From: Bromus sterilis
Lineage: Eukaryota; Streptophyta; Magnoliopsida; Poales; Poaceae
Assembly (NCBI GenBank): GCA_950022295.1
Contig: OX465600.1
Coordinates: forward strand, 201,467,782 to 201,531,781
DNA: 64,000 nucleotides
Direction: 5' to 3'
Shown: piece by piece, positions 1 through 13,593 of the stretch
Layout of the letters: the number at the start of each line of letters is the position of its first letter
How positions within the stretch are numbered: the stretch's first letter is position 1
Notes under the pieces: generated by a model
Databases searched by the model: none
What the model was told of the DNA's origin: nothing
What the model saw: the letters and a program-made list of their open reading frames with translations, nothing else
Made by a program: the position numbers and the translations under genes

Positions 1-2580
1 CCCCACATGTCAGCCCCCCCCTGACGCCAGCTTGACGTCAGCCTGACGCAGTAAATCATTTAAATGAATTTCCAGAGATTATTTAAATTAAAAGAATTCC
101 AGAAATTCCAGAAAATACCCCAAACTTTGGAAATTCATAGAAAATTCATATTAACTCCAAATTGGACAAATAATATATGAAAAATGATCAGGAGAAAATT
201 ATCTTTCCAAATATGCAACTTTCAACTCTGTTTGAGTTGAATTTAAAATGGGACCAGTAGCATATGTCATTTGGTTAATTTGAATTTAATTCAAATTCAA
301 ACCAAATGCTTTTGCTACTTGGACCATGGAATTATGATGTAATTCACCCATACATCAGAAACACATCTTATACAAGTGAAGATGATTCAAAATGATCAAA
401 CCATGTCACTTACAACTTGACTAGGTTGAATTCAAATGTGGAGTTTGAATTTGCATTTTAAATGCAATATATTCCACTTAAATGGAATTGCCTCACACAT
501 CAAAACTTATACTTCAAGCTTTAACATTCAATCATGTGCTTGAGCATTACATTCATATTGATTGCTACTTCGTGCTTTGTTTGTCGAGTAGAGGTGGAAC
601 CGGAGCAAGAGTCACCCCCTTCGCTGAAGATCCAGAGCCCGAATCTCGTCAGCAAGGCAAGCAAACCCCCATTGATCATGTCGATAAAATCCCACTTCCC
701 TCTCATGTCTCGCTTATGCATTGTATAGGATGATCACCATGTTACGATTCTACCGCATAGATGAACCCATTCCTTTGCATGACCTATCTTTTTGTCACAG
801 TAGTAAGCAAACCACAATCCTAGCAAATGTAGGAGTTGAATGATATCATGTGGCCCCTGCAATCTTACTGCTTAATGCATGCTTAGTATGATACCATGTT
901 GTTACTGTGATGTGAGTCGGGATGGGAATGATCATGTTGCTGTTGGTAGAAAAGTGTTGGTGAATCGACCCTAATACAAGGTGAACGATGAGAGGCTGTG
1001 TAGGAGTACACAGTGGGTTGTCTCGTTGAACACCGCCCTAAGTCCGAGTTCTTGTGTGGTGATCCAAGATGAAGAGTACAACCACACATTGGGCTCACTG
1101 ACCCCTCTCAACTTACTAACTCATCCCTTTCGATGTCCAGATGTCGCAGTAGTTCGGAGTTCTGATAGGCTTGTGGCCTGGATGCTAAGTGAGAGAACGG
1201 CTCACCCGAGACCGGCTTATGCACCACGCACACATCGCTTGGGTCCACTTCGGTAAACCGGCCGGGTTCACGATAGTGGTAACCAACCCAAGTAGGCGGC
1301 TTTCTCGGACTAGATCGGCTATGAGGTAACAGTTGTGGTGAGCATCCTCGCTGGAACCCCTTGAATGGTGTCGAGATCAAAGGCGGTAAATGATGGTCAT
1401 GTGTGTGTAGCGGTACACCCTTGCAAGGTTAACAAAACTATTCGGATAGCCGCGTCCGCGGTTATGGACTACTTGGAAAGCTTAGCTTGATTATTAGATA
1501 ACTTGAACCGGATACTTCTAAAACACACCAAGATAAGTGTGAGTGCTATGGCGTGCTTTCTCGTGGGGAATTCGAGGAAGGCACCATAGTGGTGTATTGG
1601 TTGGTGAAAGTAGTGGACTCGTGTACGCTTCTTACCTCAAAGTCTGGTACTCGTAGTTCAGGATTAGCCAAGTCAAAGCTGGAATTTCTGCAAGTGAACC
1701 CCACCTCCCTTTACTTTGACACATGTGCATGAGTAGTATAGCTCCTATGTAAGTCTTGCTGAGTACGCCTTTGTACTCACGTTTGCTTAATCTATGTTTT
1801 AGATGACGCCACTGACCCCGAAGGTGGCTTCTTCATCGAGCTGGACGACTGAAGTTAAGCTAGTCTAGTCCCAGTCAGCAGACTGGTTCCCTCGTGGAGG
1901 GCTTTGTGTTTAAATAAGGCTTCTTAAGCCATATGTTAAACTTGTCTGTACTCAGACATAATTTGCTTCCGCTCTGTGTTGTAATGTTGGATCACATGTA
2001 TGTGATCTCTGTGTGTACTCTATAAGAGTTATAAATAAAATGTACACTTTGTAGAGAATTGCAATGGTACCTGCTGTTCATACAAGGCATGTGTGCTGCG
2101 TGTATGTTTATAACATGCATGTCTTCGTATGGGTTTTCGAGACCTTAGTTGTGTTCTGGCTGGCGGTATTTCATACACCAAGTGGCCCTTAGATGTGCGC
2201 AGCTTGGGGCATCGCGATGCGATTGCTCGAGACTCTGTCTCGTGCACACTTTGTGGTATGATCGAGCCCGCCCTAGACCTCGACTAAGTGATCGGGCTAG
2301 AGTAAGTCTATGTAAGAGTTTTGAGATAGTCGGTAGTATGGTTGAGGCGACTTGTCTTTGAATATGGGAGTTCACCACCCATATCATTTGACTTGTGTGC
2401 GGACGATGAGGACCCATCTCAGTTGATCATCCGGCCTGGATGGGATGCCCCTCACGTACGATGCTTTCCGAGAATGTTCAGTGCTTGGCCTTGTCTGCTT
2501 AGACAAGTGGGTGCGGTTCTCGGCTCTCCATATGACTATGTATTAACTGTACTTGCATACGCTAACCCCGGGTCCCGACA
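1..2580 (+). mobile_element. LTR of family A, 3' part (A1), cut by window start
   Basis: This is the right-hand 2.6 kb of a family A LTR, ending ...GGGTCCCGACA at 2580. It matches the 3' two thirds of the complete family A LTR at 57990-61715 and, reversed, both LTRs of the element at 19866-32270. It has no coding content. The next five bases (CATGA, 2581-2585) are the expected target-site duplication: the undisturbed LTR of B1 reads straight through the same point (11062 onward), so A1 inserted into the left LTR of B1. Whether A1 is a solo LTR or the end of a full element cannot be seen, because its left part lies outside the window. Confidence 0.9.
1419..1469 (+). promoter_or_regulatory. Three-palindrome LTR module, A1 copy
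   Basis: Palindrome 1 is CCTTGCAAGG (1419-1428, perfect). Palindrome 2 is CTATTCGGATAG (1438-1449, one G:U-type pair). Stem 3 is GTCCGCGGTTATGGAC (1454-1469, GTCC/GGAC). The same three units in the same order occur in LTRs of families B, C and F. The function is unknown; an RNA fold in the long leader is inferred from paired changes. Confidence 0.6.
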
Positions 2581-5578
2581 CATGATGGGCCAGCAAGGGA
2601 ACTATGTCCTCACTGGTCCGAGTTGTTTTAAATAATATCTGCCAGGAGCGACCCAACAGACACACACACGGTTTTCAAATGGTAAATCAGCTTGGGCCAC
2701 CACTAGAAATGTTTGAAGCTAGGTAGGTAAGAAGAGGGGACCCCATAAAATCCCACACGCGGTTAGGCACGCTCAGTCTTAAAACCAATACCCGGAACTC
2801 GGATCCTAGGTGACTCGAATGGAACAAAGCGTCGGGGCGGGATAGCCTAGACCTTCCATCCTTCGTCGAATATAGTCAACATTATAATAATCATACCATC
2901 AACAACAATATAATAATCAGGTGATATCCCAACCCAAAGAGTAACAGGCTAACAACGTAGCATCCTAAACATGCATACTAAGCAGGGGCTGAGCAACGAG
3001 CAAAAGTAACATAGCTGTACAAGGTTTGCTGGGAAGGGACATGGCTGTATCGGTTTAAAAGAGGTTGTAAACATGTGGTAGGATCAAACATCGAACCTAA
3101 CCTATACTAGCATGCAAACCGCTGGTTGAAATAGAATGGATCATAAGTAATGCAAGTCCTTGCCTGTTGATAAGTCGGGTTCCGAAGGTGTAGTCGATCG
3201 CAAGCTCGCATCGTCTCCGAGAGGTACCCGCGGAAGCACACAAGAAGTAAACACTGGAAAGCAATCAACGATGCACCACTATTACTACGGAGCAAACACG
3301 AGAAAGCATCAACAAGAAGCAACACGAGACATCGCACCTACCGTCGAGAGCGGTTACTAACAATTTAAGTGGGGTACTCCTCACACACGACGATACCGCA
3401 CGTTTACGGTGGTTCAAGTTGTTTAGCTACAGGTGACCAAACAACGGTTATTAACATGGCAACTCAAGCAAGCATGACATACACACAAACATTTTAAGAG
3501 GTGAAGCATAAATAAACTATCTATGCTAGTCAATTTAAGTGAGGCACAACCTAAACATGGCATAACACTAAGTGCCGCACGATGATTAAAAGATTTGGTA
3601 CTGTTCTGTCCTAAACCATATTTTATCTTGTATAACAACAGCAAACAATAGCATAAACACAAAGAACACGAGAAACTAATCAAGTTACATATAAAGAACA
3701 CTCCAAACGGAGTTACGGTTAAAAAGATATAAGCAAGACAAGTTATGCACACATGCTGTATAAACAGGGGTAAATCTATATGCAAATGTGCAGCAACATG
3801 ACATAGCAATACATGGGATGAAAGTAGACATCATGCTTAACAATATGCAATTGGAATCACTCAATTCCGATAAACGGTTGCGAAGCAATCATCATCCGAA
3901 GTTGCAACAAAATAACAGTTTCAGCAATAGCAGCACAATAACATCAGGATCACCACTTTGGAGCAAGATATAAACATGATGCAGCAGGCAATTATGGCAT
4001 GTGAATGCATGAAACTGAATTAGAAACATTTCTTAACGCAACGCAAAAGTAATCAATGCAATAGGCCTCATGGATTTGTTACAATCATCATGCAAAGTTG
4101 CAACAAAATAATAACAGCAGCACATAACAGGAATTGTAGCAGTTTAACGGCCTGATGCCCTGTTCAGCACACGATTACACAATCAAGATGAGCTGAAACG
4201 CAAAAGCTCACAAAATATGAATTAAAGTACACGCAATTCTGAGCAACTTTTGTTTTGGGGGCGACGTCATCGGAGCTACCGTTTAACGGGAAATTACAGT
4301 ACAGAATTGAATCAGCAGCAAAACATAAAGGACTTAGCAAAATTTCCAGCAGGCTCAGGAAAAAAAAATAAAAAAATAAAAAGGAATCGGGCCCTCACCC
4401 CAAACGGGCTCGGCCCATCTGGCGCTGGAGGCCGCTGCTGGGCTGGAGGCGTGGCCTGGCCGTGGCTGGTGCTGGCCCGGGGGCGCGGCCCACGTGGCCG
4501 TTGGAGGGGCTGGAGCCGCTCGGGCTCGTCCACCCCGACGAGCAGGACGGCGGCGGCTCCCTACTCCGGCGAGCTGCGCGGCAAGGCCTGGAGGAGGCCG
4601 GAGGAGGGGCGGATCGGGCGCGGTGCAGAGGGGCAGGGGCGGATCCGGCGCTAGACGAGGCCGGCGGCGAGCTCCAGGAGGTGGCGGCTAAGGTCGAGGC
4701 CGCGCCGTCCATGGCCATGGCGGCTTGCTGCGGCGACCTGCAACGGGGAGGAGGGAGCCGCGGGTGAGAGAGGAGGGCAGGGGAAAATGAGGAAGGAGGG
4801 AGGAGAGGAGAGGTGCGGCGGCCGCTGCTGCCGGCTGCTCCGGCCGGAGTTGGGCTGCGGCGGCGGCTCAGGAGCTCCACGGGCATGGCGGCTTGGTCAG
4901 GGGAGAGAGAGAGAGGAGAGCTTGAGGGTGACGACGTGGCGCGTCGACGGCCCTCCGATCTGCGATCCGACGGCCGAAAACGGATCTGGGAGCTAGGGTT
5001 TCGGGATGTGGGTGTTTTGGACGAAAATTGGAGCAAAACTAGGGGTGTGGCTGCATATTTTCCATGGGGGAAACCCTAGAAGGCCTAGGGGAGTGTGGTG
5101 GTCTTTATATAGGCAGGTTGGCTGGCCAGTTGACGCAAACGCCCTCGTTACCCCTCTCGCGTGTCCGGTGATCGCGTTCGTGACCGCCGAGACTCCGTAC
5201 GGACTCCGATTCCGACGAAATCTCGAACCACGCGCTCAGCGCGTCGAGCTCTTCGATCGTATTTCCCTGCGGTGACATTCCGACAACATTTTCCGGCGCG
5301 CTATAAAAATAACCCGTTTAATTATTAAACGGGGTTTTTCGTTCCGTTGGCTGCGGCTGGTCTCGTGCGGTTTTCGCGACGGTGATCGGGTGAAACCCGG
5401 TGTCGCAAAGGTCGGGTGTCAGGGTGGCAAGGGTCGGTCTCCGTTCGATACGAGATAAGAGGGGGAAAATAATCTCCGATCGATAAATCGGGGATGCATA
5501 CACCGCAAACAATCAGACAATCAAACAATTCACACTGAAAACAAATTTTTTAAGTTTTGTGAAATCTGGGCTGTTACA
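2581..5578 (-). repeat. B1 left LTR (3' LTR), remainder right of A1
   Basis: It ends ...CTGTTACA at 5578 (on the minus strand it starts TGTAACAGCCC). It contains a GC-rich block at about 4390-5080 and a TATA box on the minus strand at 5103-5112. The many overlapping ORFs in the GC-rich block are a by-product of base composition. The 1079 bases that should precede it lie to the left of A1, outside the window. Confidence 0.9.
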
Positions 5579-5866
5579 GGCAACACCACCAACAAGGGAT
5601 CTCGTCCCGAGATCCAGGACGATCCGGGGGGAGGGGGGGGGGAGAAAGGAGAGTCGACGATCTTCAACACCACCAACAAGGGACTCTGCTCCATGTCGAC
5701 GTCGAACTTCGGTTGAGATAAATTTCCGCCGAGAGACGACATCGTCGGAATAACGAAAACGTCAGTGACAAGAGGAAGAACGATCACGAAAACCAGATCA
5801 AGGGATAGTGATTTTCGACGCAAGTCGTAAAAACACCGACAAAAAGCAGGGATGGCAATGGATGAC

Positions 5867-8800
5867 TGTGGGCACCCCGGACTATATGTCCGAAGCGACC
5901 AGCTGTGTATACAGTCATGCTCCCATGATCAGTTCGCATGACACACAACTCGACATGGATATCATAGTCTCAATGTTCATTCAATACCGAATACAAGTCA
6001 TACATTAATAAAGTCTTACATTGCCTCATCGGGCTCAAATAGCAGCAGAAAAGCAAAAGCAACAAGGGTAGGGGCGACACAATCCACAGGGTAGATCAGA
6101 GCATAACACGTCCTAGTATTCGCCGGTAGCATCGTCGTCATATACCTGCTCCTCCAAGCCTGGCCGATGGAATAACCAGGGACAAAGCCGTGAGTACATA
6201 CAAAGTACTCGCAAACCACCTAAAGAAAGAAACAAAGTTTTGTACAAGAAAATAACGGGATGGCTATATGGTGGAGTTTCTCATAGGGATTTCCTATCTA
6301 CCCAATATTAATATTAAGTTGGCAAAGTTTTAAACTTGGCAAGTTTTATTTCCCACATTGCATCTGGATAAGTCAAGTCCAACCCTTTTTCAGCTATAAC
6401 AACACCATCATCGCGAACCATAAACTCAGTACCGGCTTTCTCATCTATTCCCCACAATGTGTGGCCTTGCTAGCTGTCCATGACCGTGGACTCCGGCTAC
6501 TCGAATAGATTTACACTCTGCAGAGGTTGTACACTTTACCCACCACATTCGATACATCCGCCGTGTGTCCCCACGGGTCGTCATACTTCAGTATGCGGGT
6601 CTCGGATAATCGACCTTAGCTTTCCCCTTGTCTGCCCTAGTACAGGTGAATCCACCCCTTGCGTACTGCATGGACTTTCTGTGTGACAGGTCATGCTCCT
6701 CTTGGACTCAAGCCTGCACCGTAGTCGAAGAGTACCAAGGTTCCTTCCGACACTAAGCCTAGCGAATTTCACCCATCGACTTCGAGGGCTATCGGGTTCG
6801 TGGAATCACGCATCCATGTGTAGTTATAGGACCCCCGTACTAAGACAAACAAGCTTCCAACTAGCCCTGTCCCATACCAGAGTATAGTGGTTGTACTGTA
6901 ATGCTAGATTTTTGGCGGCACAAATAGAGAGTCCCTCCAGACTTTGTCCACGTCCGACGATGTTCCACAATCCCGGCTATACCACCTTCTTAGGTGAATG
7001 CCGTACCAAGTAGGGTGAAGTATGACTTTCCAAGTTGTTGTGTAATACTAAATACTAGAGCTGGGTGATGGTCTCGACAGAATGCCGGGATCATCGGGGT
7101 TCTACTTAGTTTTTCCCAATTAGGTAGGCTATGGGGTGGTGTGGAGTTTCTCTAATACAACTATTACAATCCCAAACCATATGAATATAATACTAGCATG
7201 ATACAATGTAAATGATACCAAGAAAGAAAAAAATGGGTAATGCGGAGTTTGAGTTTTGACGGTGGCTTGCCTTACTCGACGATGTACCCTGGATCGGCTT
7301 CTTCGGTGGCAAGGGAGGAGTCTTCACCTGCAACGTACGGCGTATCGTCTACACGTTGCGGAAGAAACAGATTCACCATTACTATCGGGCAAAACAAACA
7401 AAGCACACAACACTCAACTTTACTATCAAACAACTAGTAATTAAGAGTATCATTTGTACTAGCATTGAAATACTAAATCAATCACTTCAAAGTTAAATAT
7501 CAAAACAAGGCATTGGAATAACTTCAATAGGATTACCACAACATGATTTTATTAAGCAATTCTTAACTAGAGTTATGTTAAGTGATTCACTAACAACTTA
7601 TTAACTTGTTTTAATTCCAAAACCGAGTTCATAGCAATAACATTCTGACCACATGCTAGTTTAATATTAAATTAACAACCAAAATAGTACTAACATAAGT
7701 TACAAAGGGAATAACTAGCAATAGTATTATTAATAATAATAATAAAAAAAGTCACAAATTTATTTAGTCCAAAAAATATTCTACACTCACAGAAAAATCA
7801 AGAATAATCACAGGAGTAAATAAAAATCAACATTACATTTTTAGGGTTTACAGGGAATTGATTAAAACTATTACTAGCTGCTAAAAAGCACAATTAACTA
7901 GTTTAAACTAAATCAATTAATTTGACACTGCATAAAAATTATTCTAAGCATACAGAAAAATAAAACACACTTTTCGAAAGCACACAAAATTTATTTCATA
8001 ATTTTCTGAGCTACGGTTATTTGTCTAAAAATATTTAAGCTCTCCAGATTTAAAACAAAAGAAAAGGGCTCAGCAGGCCGGCCCGGCTATCCTGCGCTCA
8101 CGGGGGCTTTCTCTTTTTTTTTTATAAACAGGCCGAGCCCAGCACAGGGCGCTGCGGCTGTTTTTTTTTTAAGAAAAACGATGGGGTACGGTGGCCTCCT
8201 GGCCGTTGGATCAAGTCCGATCGGACGGCCAGGGGCCGTCTTCCTCCCTCGCTCGATGAGCTCGGACCGGGAGCAGTCATGGCGAGCAGGGGGCAGCCTG
8301 GCCTCGCCGGCGGCCCTCCGGCGGCCGGCGGCCGGCGGCAAGTGGCGGCGGAGGTTGGGGGCCCCTTGGGGGTTCCATTTTTGCACAGAAAAGGGGCATG
8401 CAACGCAGGAAAACGGTGGCGCACGGGACGGACAGTACGGGCTCGGGCGGCTCACCGGGGGTCGTTCCGGCGACGGCGGGCGGCGTGGAGTGGCGGCGGG
8501 TGTAGAGGACGGCGGGGCAGCTCCGTTTTTGAAGGATTTGGCGGCCGGGAACGACGATGTTGAAGCCGAGCTCGGGGTAGACGGGGCGGCTGCGGCTTCT
8601 CTGCTCGGGTCGTCGGGGCTCGGGGCGGTCGGCGCGGTCCTGCTGGCGTGGCTCCTCGCCGGCGCAGCTCCGGCGTGGGGCGGAGAGGGGGCTCGCCGGC
8701 CGGCCCTCCCGCCTCCTCTCTTCTCTTCCTCCTCCTCTTCCTTGCTCCTCCTTCCTTCTCTTCTGTTCCTATTCTTCTTCTACCGAGCAGTGGGGGTGGA

Positions 8801-9663
8801 GCGGGGCTGTGGTGATGGATGGTGGAGTGGGGTGAGTGACGAGGGAGAGAGCTGGGGGTGGGATTTTATAGCAGGATGGAAGGGGGGGGGTGCGGGAGCG
8901 GGAGAGGCGAGCGGAGGGAGAGGCTTCTCGTCTACTGGCCATTCCAAGCGGTGCGAGGGCATGCGTCACCAGAGAAGCCTGGGGTGACGTCAGGGGGGGG
9001 GGGTGCTGTGCGGGCTGGGGGAGAGAGAGAGATAGAGGGAGGGAGAGAGATGGGCTGCAGCCCAAGTAGTGTAGGTTTCCTCTCCTTTTTTTGTACTGTT
9101 AGCAATTGTGCTGCAAAAGTCCTACTTTTGTTTTATTTAAGTTTGAAAAAATAAATTCAAAACCAAAACTTCCAAATACGTTCAAAACTTACAGAATTAT
9201 TATTATAATTGTTTTTTTGGAAATTATAGAATATTTAATGAAGTTAATAACATCATCACTATTATATTAAAAGCAAATAATAATTTATCACAAATTAAAT
9301 ATTCTAAATAAAAAAAAATCTTTTGCTATAGAGATATTTTCAATTATTTCAATAGTGAATTATCAGAAGAACAAGCATTTATTTGGAAGTCATTTTATTG
9401 GTTTTAAATATTTGTGGGTCACTAATTGTGGTTGTTTGAGGTTCGGTGCTGTGAGTTTGTACCCCTATTTAGGTGGATTCTTTAGTCATGGAAAGGCACA
9501 TCACAAGGAAAAGCAAAATTTAGCATGGCAAGACGGGGCATAGCAATCAAGGCAAAGCATAAAGCAAGCATGGCAGGGCAATCACATCACAACTTTAGAA
9601 AGTTTTTGTTACCCCTAATTTTTGCTATTCTAATAACAGGGTAATAAAAGTCGGGATGTGACA
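5867..9663 (-). mobile_element. Solo LTR, family F (3.8 kb)
   Basis: This block starts TGTGGGCACC and ends GGGATGTGACA. It is flanked by the exact 5-bp duplication ATGAC (5862-5866 and 9664-9668), and B-type internal sequence continues on both sides. There is no internal region, primer site or second LTR, so it is a product of LTR-LTR recombination. Minus orientation is inferred from layout: the GC-rich block (about 8050-9060) lies near the right end, as in the minus-oriented A and B LTRs, and AT-rich DNA with polyadenylation-like sequence lies near the left end. The ORF at 8181-8987 lies in the GC-rich block and resembles no known protein. Confidence 0.9.
6476..6525 (-). promoter_or_regulatory. 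Three-palindrome LTR module, F copy
   Basis: Stem 3 is GTCCATGACCGTGGAC (6476-6491, five paired bases GTCCA/TGGAC). Palindrome 2 is CTACTCGAATAG (6497-6508). Palindrome 1 is CTCTGCAGAG (6516-6525, perfect). Relative to the CCCTGCAGGG form, both partners of one base pair have changed, so the palindrome is kept. Confidence 0.55.
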
Positions 9664-9967
9664 ATGACCCAGATGATTCTCGAAGTCGGAGAAGCTAAAG
9701 GTACTACAGGAATTCCCACCTGAGCTCGGAATCGAGACAATACGCTACAAGCAAGGCATTGTAACGGTTCCGATACTCCACACACTCGAGATCCTAGAGT
9801 TTTGAAGGGGATAAGTCGAGAGTTAAAACACTTACGACACTTGTCCTGACCAGAGCAAAGGTAAGGAGTAAAAAGATTCCTACTCTCCGATAACTAACTT
9901 AGTAACTACAAAATAGTTTTTGTCTAGACTCGACTTCCGCCAGAGAGGGGATCCTACGGTCGGTAAG

Positions 9968-9979
9968 GCTCTGATACCA
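9968..9979 (-). other. B1 primer binding site (tRNA-iMet type)
   Basis: On the minus strand it reads TGGTATCAGAGC, the complement of the 3' end of initiator tRNA-Met used by many plant retrotransposons. It starts three bases inside the right LTR, which fixes that LTR as the 5' LTR and the element as minus-strand. Confidence 0.9.
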
Positions 9980-10747
9980 AGTTGTAAGACCCGATATGCG
10001 GTACTGTTCCAGATCTAGGTGTTTCCACCCAGATCCGGGGACGAAGCACATATCGGTCCCACCGCGACATATGACAAAGTCATATGCCCCGGATTTCCAA
10101 CATGATATCACAACATTACAGATACAAAGATACAACATCTCATACAATCGGCTTACAACTGCCTTAATACAATACAACAGCGGAAGATATATGTCTGAGT
10201 ACAAACTACAAGCAAAAGCCTAATGGCAAAGAGAAAAACATCGATCCCATAACCACACGGGTCCAGGCCCTCCGCCGGGATCCGCCTAACTAGTCGTCGT
10301 CGAGTCTCCACGTGATACGTCGTTCACCATACCTGTTGTCGATAAGAACCCTGAAAAGAGTTTGGGGGTAGTATCATGAGTACAGAAGTACTCAACATCC
10401 AACTGTAGTGGTCATCTGACCCAGCAAGGACTTCATCACTCGTCATTCTAGGACAACTAGTATTTACGGTAAGGAAGGGTAAGTGGTGAGGTTGCTGCCG
10501 CACTAGCATTTATGAAGTGGCTAACGATCTAGAGAGTAAGATAAGAAGCCAAGCATTCGATGAGGAAGCGCCTCCAACAAGTCTTGCTATCAACTACTTA
10601 CGCAAGCATAACACCTATCCTATCCTTGTCCTCCTCTTCGCATCCCGACGAAGAAGAAGCAGTCAAGGCACACACACACGTTGATCAAGTTTATAATAAG
10701 ATTATCTCAGTTGTTGTTGTCTATGAACAAGGAGTAGGTCTCAAGTC

Positions 10748-10795
10748 GTCCATAACCGTGGACACGGCTTCTCGAAAAGATTTAACCCTGCAGGG
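10748..10795 (-). promoter_or_regulatory. Three-palindrome LTR module, B1 copy
   Basis: Stem 3 is GTCCATAACCGTGGAC (10748-10763). Palindrome 2 is CTTCTCGAAAAG (10768-10779, one wobble-type mismatch). Palindrome 1 is CCCTGCAGGG (10786-10795, perfect). It lies about 2.8 kb downstream of the TATA box in the direction of transcription, so it would be in the RNA leader. Confidence 0.6.
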
Positions 10796-13551
10796 GTGTA
10801 CCAACTGCCCATTACGAGGCTCCGCACGCACGTCCATCACTCTCAGTTGCTACCCATCACAGGCAACCATTTTATGATTTAGTTCCAAGAGATCCGACAC
10901 GACAGGTCCCTCTAGCTAACAACGAACAAATCCGGGTGGCCCCCGGTGAGACGACACCCAGCTCAGGAGCCGGCCGCGCTCTCGATCTGGTCTCTACCGT
11001 ATGACTCCAGGGTTGGATTGCCGGTTCATCACACATTGGGATAACCGGGTCCTCAGCCGGTCATGATGGGCCAGCAAGGGAACTATGTCCTCACTGGTCC
11101 GAGTTGTTTTAAATAATATCTGCCAGGAGCGACCCAACAGACACACACACGGTTTTCAAATGGTAAATCAGCTTGGGCCACCACTAGAAATGTTTGAAGC
11201 TAGGTAGGTAAGAAGAGGGGACCCCATAAAATCCCACACGCGGTTAGGCACGCTCAGTCTTAAAACCAATACCCGGAACTCGGATCCTAGGTGACTCGAA
11301 TGGAACAAAGCGTCGGGGCGGGATAGCCTAGACCTTCCATCCTTCGTCGAATATAGTCAACATTATAATAATCATACCATCAACAACAATATAATAATCA
11401 GGTGATATCCCAACCCAAAGAGTAACAGGCTAACAACGTAGCATCCTAAACATGCATACTAAGCAGGGGCTGAGCAACGAGCAAAAGTAACATAGCAGTA
11501 CAAGGTTTGCTGGGAAGGGACATGGCTGTATCGGTTTAAAAGAGGTTGTAAACATGTGGTAGGATCAAACATCGAACCTAACCTATACTAGCATGCAAAC
11601 CGCTGGTTGAAATAGAATGGATCATAAGTAATGCAAGTCCTTGCCTGTTGATAAGTCGGGTTCCGAAGGTGTAGTCGATCGCAAGCTCGCATCGTCTCCG
11701 AGAGGTACCCGCGGAAGCACACAAGAAGTAAACACTGGAAAGCAATCAACGATGCACCACTATTACTACGGAGCAAACACGAGAAAGCATCAACAAGAAG
11801 CAACACGAGACATCGCACCTACCGTCGAGAGCGGTTACTAACAATTTAAGTGGGGTACTCCTCACACACGACGATACCGCACGTTTACGGTGGTTCAAGT
11901 TGTTTAGCTACAGGTGACCAAACAACGGTTATTAACATGGCAACTCAAGCAAGCATGACATACACACAAACATTTTAAGAGGTGAAGCATAAATAAACTA
12001 TCTATGCTAGTCAATTTAAGTGAGGCACAACCTAAACATGGCATAACACTAAGTGCCGCACGATGATTAAAAGATTTGGTACTGTTCTGTCCTAAACCAT
12101 ATTTTATCTTGTATAACAACAGCAAACAATAGCATAAACACAAAGAACACGAGAAACTAATCAAGTTACATATAAAGAACACTCCAAACGGAGTTACGGT
12201 TAAAAAGATATAAGCAAGACAAGTTATGCACACATGCTGTATAAACAGGGGTAAATCTATATGCAAATGTGCAGCAACATGACATAGCAATACATGGGAT
12301 GAAAGTAGACATCATGCTTAACAATATGCAATTGGAATCACTCAATTCCGATAAACGGTTGCGAAGCAATCATCATCCGAAGTTGCAACAAAATAACAGT
12401 TTCAGCAATAGCAGCACAATAACATCAGGATCACCACTTTGGAGCAAGATATAAACATGATGCAGCAGGCAATTATGGCATGTGAATGCATGAAACTGAA
12501 TTAGAAACATTTCTTAACGCAACGCAAAAGTAATCAATGCAATAGGCCTCATGGATTTGTTACAATCATCATGCAAAGTTGCAACAAAATAATAACAGCA
12601 GCACATAACAGGAATTGTAGCAGTTTAACGGCCTGATGCCCTGTTCAGCACACGATTACACAATCAAGATGAGCTGAAACGCAAAAGCTCACAAAATATG
12701 AATTAAAGTACACGCAATTCTGAGCAACTTTTGTTTTGGGGGCGACGTCATCGGAGCTACCGTTTAACGGGAAATTACAGTACAGAATTGAATCAGCAGC
12801 AAAACATAAAGGACTTAGCAAAATTTCCAGCAGGCTCAGGAAAAAAAAATAAAAAAATAAAAAGGAATCGGGCCCTCACCCCAAACGGGCTCGGCCCATC
12901 TGGCGCTGGAGGCCGCTGCTGGGCTGGAGGCGTGGCCTGGCCGTGGCTGGTGCTGGCCCGGGGGCGCGGCCCACGTGGCCGTTGGAGGGGCTGGAGCCGC
13001 TCGGGCTCGTCCACCCCGACGAGCAGGACGGCGGCGGCTCCCTACTCCGGCGAGCTGCGCGGCAAGGCCTGGAGGAGGCCGGAGGAGGGGCGGATCGGGC
13101 GCGGTGCAGAGGGGCAGGGGCGGATCCGGCGCTAGACGAGGCCGGCGGCGAGCTCCAGGAGGTGGCGGCTAAGGTCGAGGCCGCGCCGTCCATGGCCATG
13201 GCGGCTTGCTGCGGCGACCTGCAACGGGGAGGAGGGAGCCGCGGGTGAGAGAGGAGGGCAGGGGAAAATGAGGAAGGAGGGAGGAGAGGAGAGGTGCGGC
13301 GGCCGCTGCTGCCGGCTGCTCCGGCCGGAGTTGGGCTGCGGCGGCGGCTCAGGAGCTCCACGGGCATGGCGGCTTGGTCAGGGGAGAGAGAGAGAGGAGA
13401 GCTTGAGGGTGACGACGTGGCGCGTCGACGGCCCTCCGATCTGCGATCCGACGGCCGAAAACGGATCTGGGAGCTAGGGTTTCGGGATGTGGGTGTTTTG
13501 GACGAAAATTGGAGCAAAACTAGGGGTGTGGCTGCATATTTTCCATGGGGG

Positions 13552-13593
13552 AAACCCTAGAAGGCCTAGGGGAGTGTGGTGGTCTTTATATAG
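13552..13593 (-). promoter_or_regulatory. B1 5' LTR core promoter: TATA box plus AAACCCTA box
   Basis: On the minus strand CTATATAAAG (13593-13584) is followed 23 bases downstream by CTAGGGTTT (13560-13552), at about the expected start site. The complement AAACCCTAG contains the plant telo-box AAACCCTA, common near the starts of ribosomal protein genes. The left LTR has the same arrangement (TATA at 5103-5112), as does B2 (TATA at 44513-44522). No transcription start has been measured; this is a motif call. Confidence 0.6.

Larger units (their letters stand above)
5579..9982 (-). other. B1 internal region, non-coding, split by solo LTR F
   Basis: The true internal sequence is 5579-5866 plus 9669-9982; the rest is solo LTR F with its duplicated ATGAC. 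No reading frame resembles a retroelement protein. The part next to the 3' LTR keeps the palindrome GATCTCGTCCCGAGATC (5598-5614), which is also found just before the 3' LTR in elements A2 and C. The expected polypurine tract is weak: on the minus strand it reads TTGGTGGTGTTG, with no pure purine run. The other end carries the primer binding site. Confidence 0.85.

Noticed and set aside
4395..5036. Long ORFs in GC-rich LTR blocks (4395-5036, 8181-8987, 12876-13517, 22501-23286, 31326-31982).
   Set aside because: They are low in complexity and open in several frames at once. In the two A2 LTRs the frames are not preserved, so base composition explains them.
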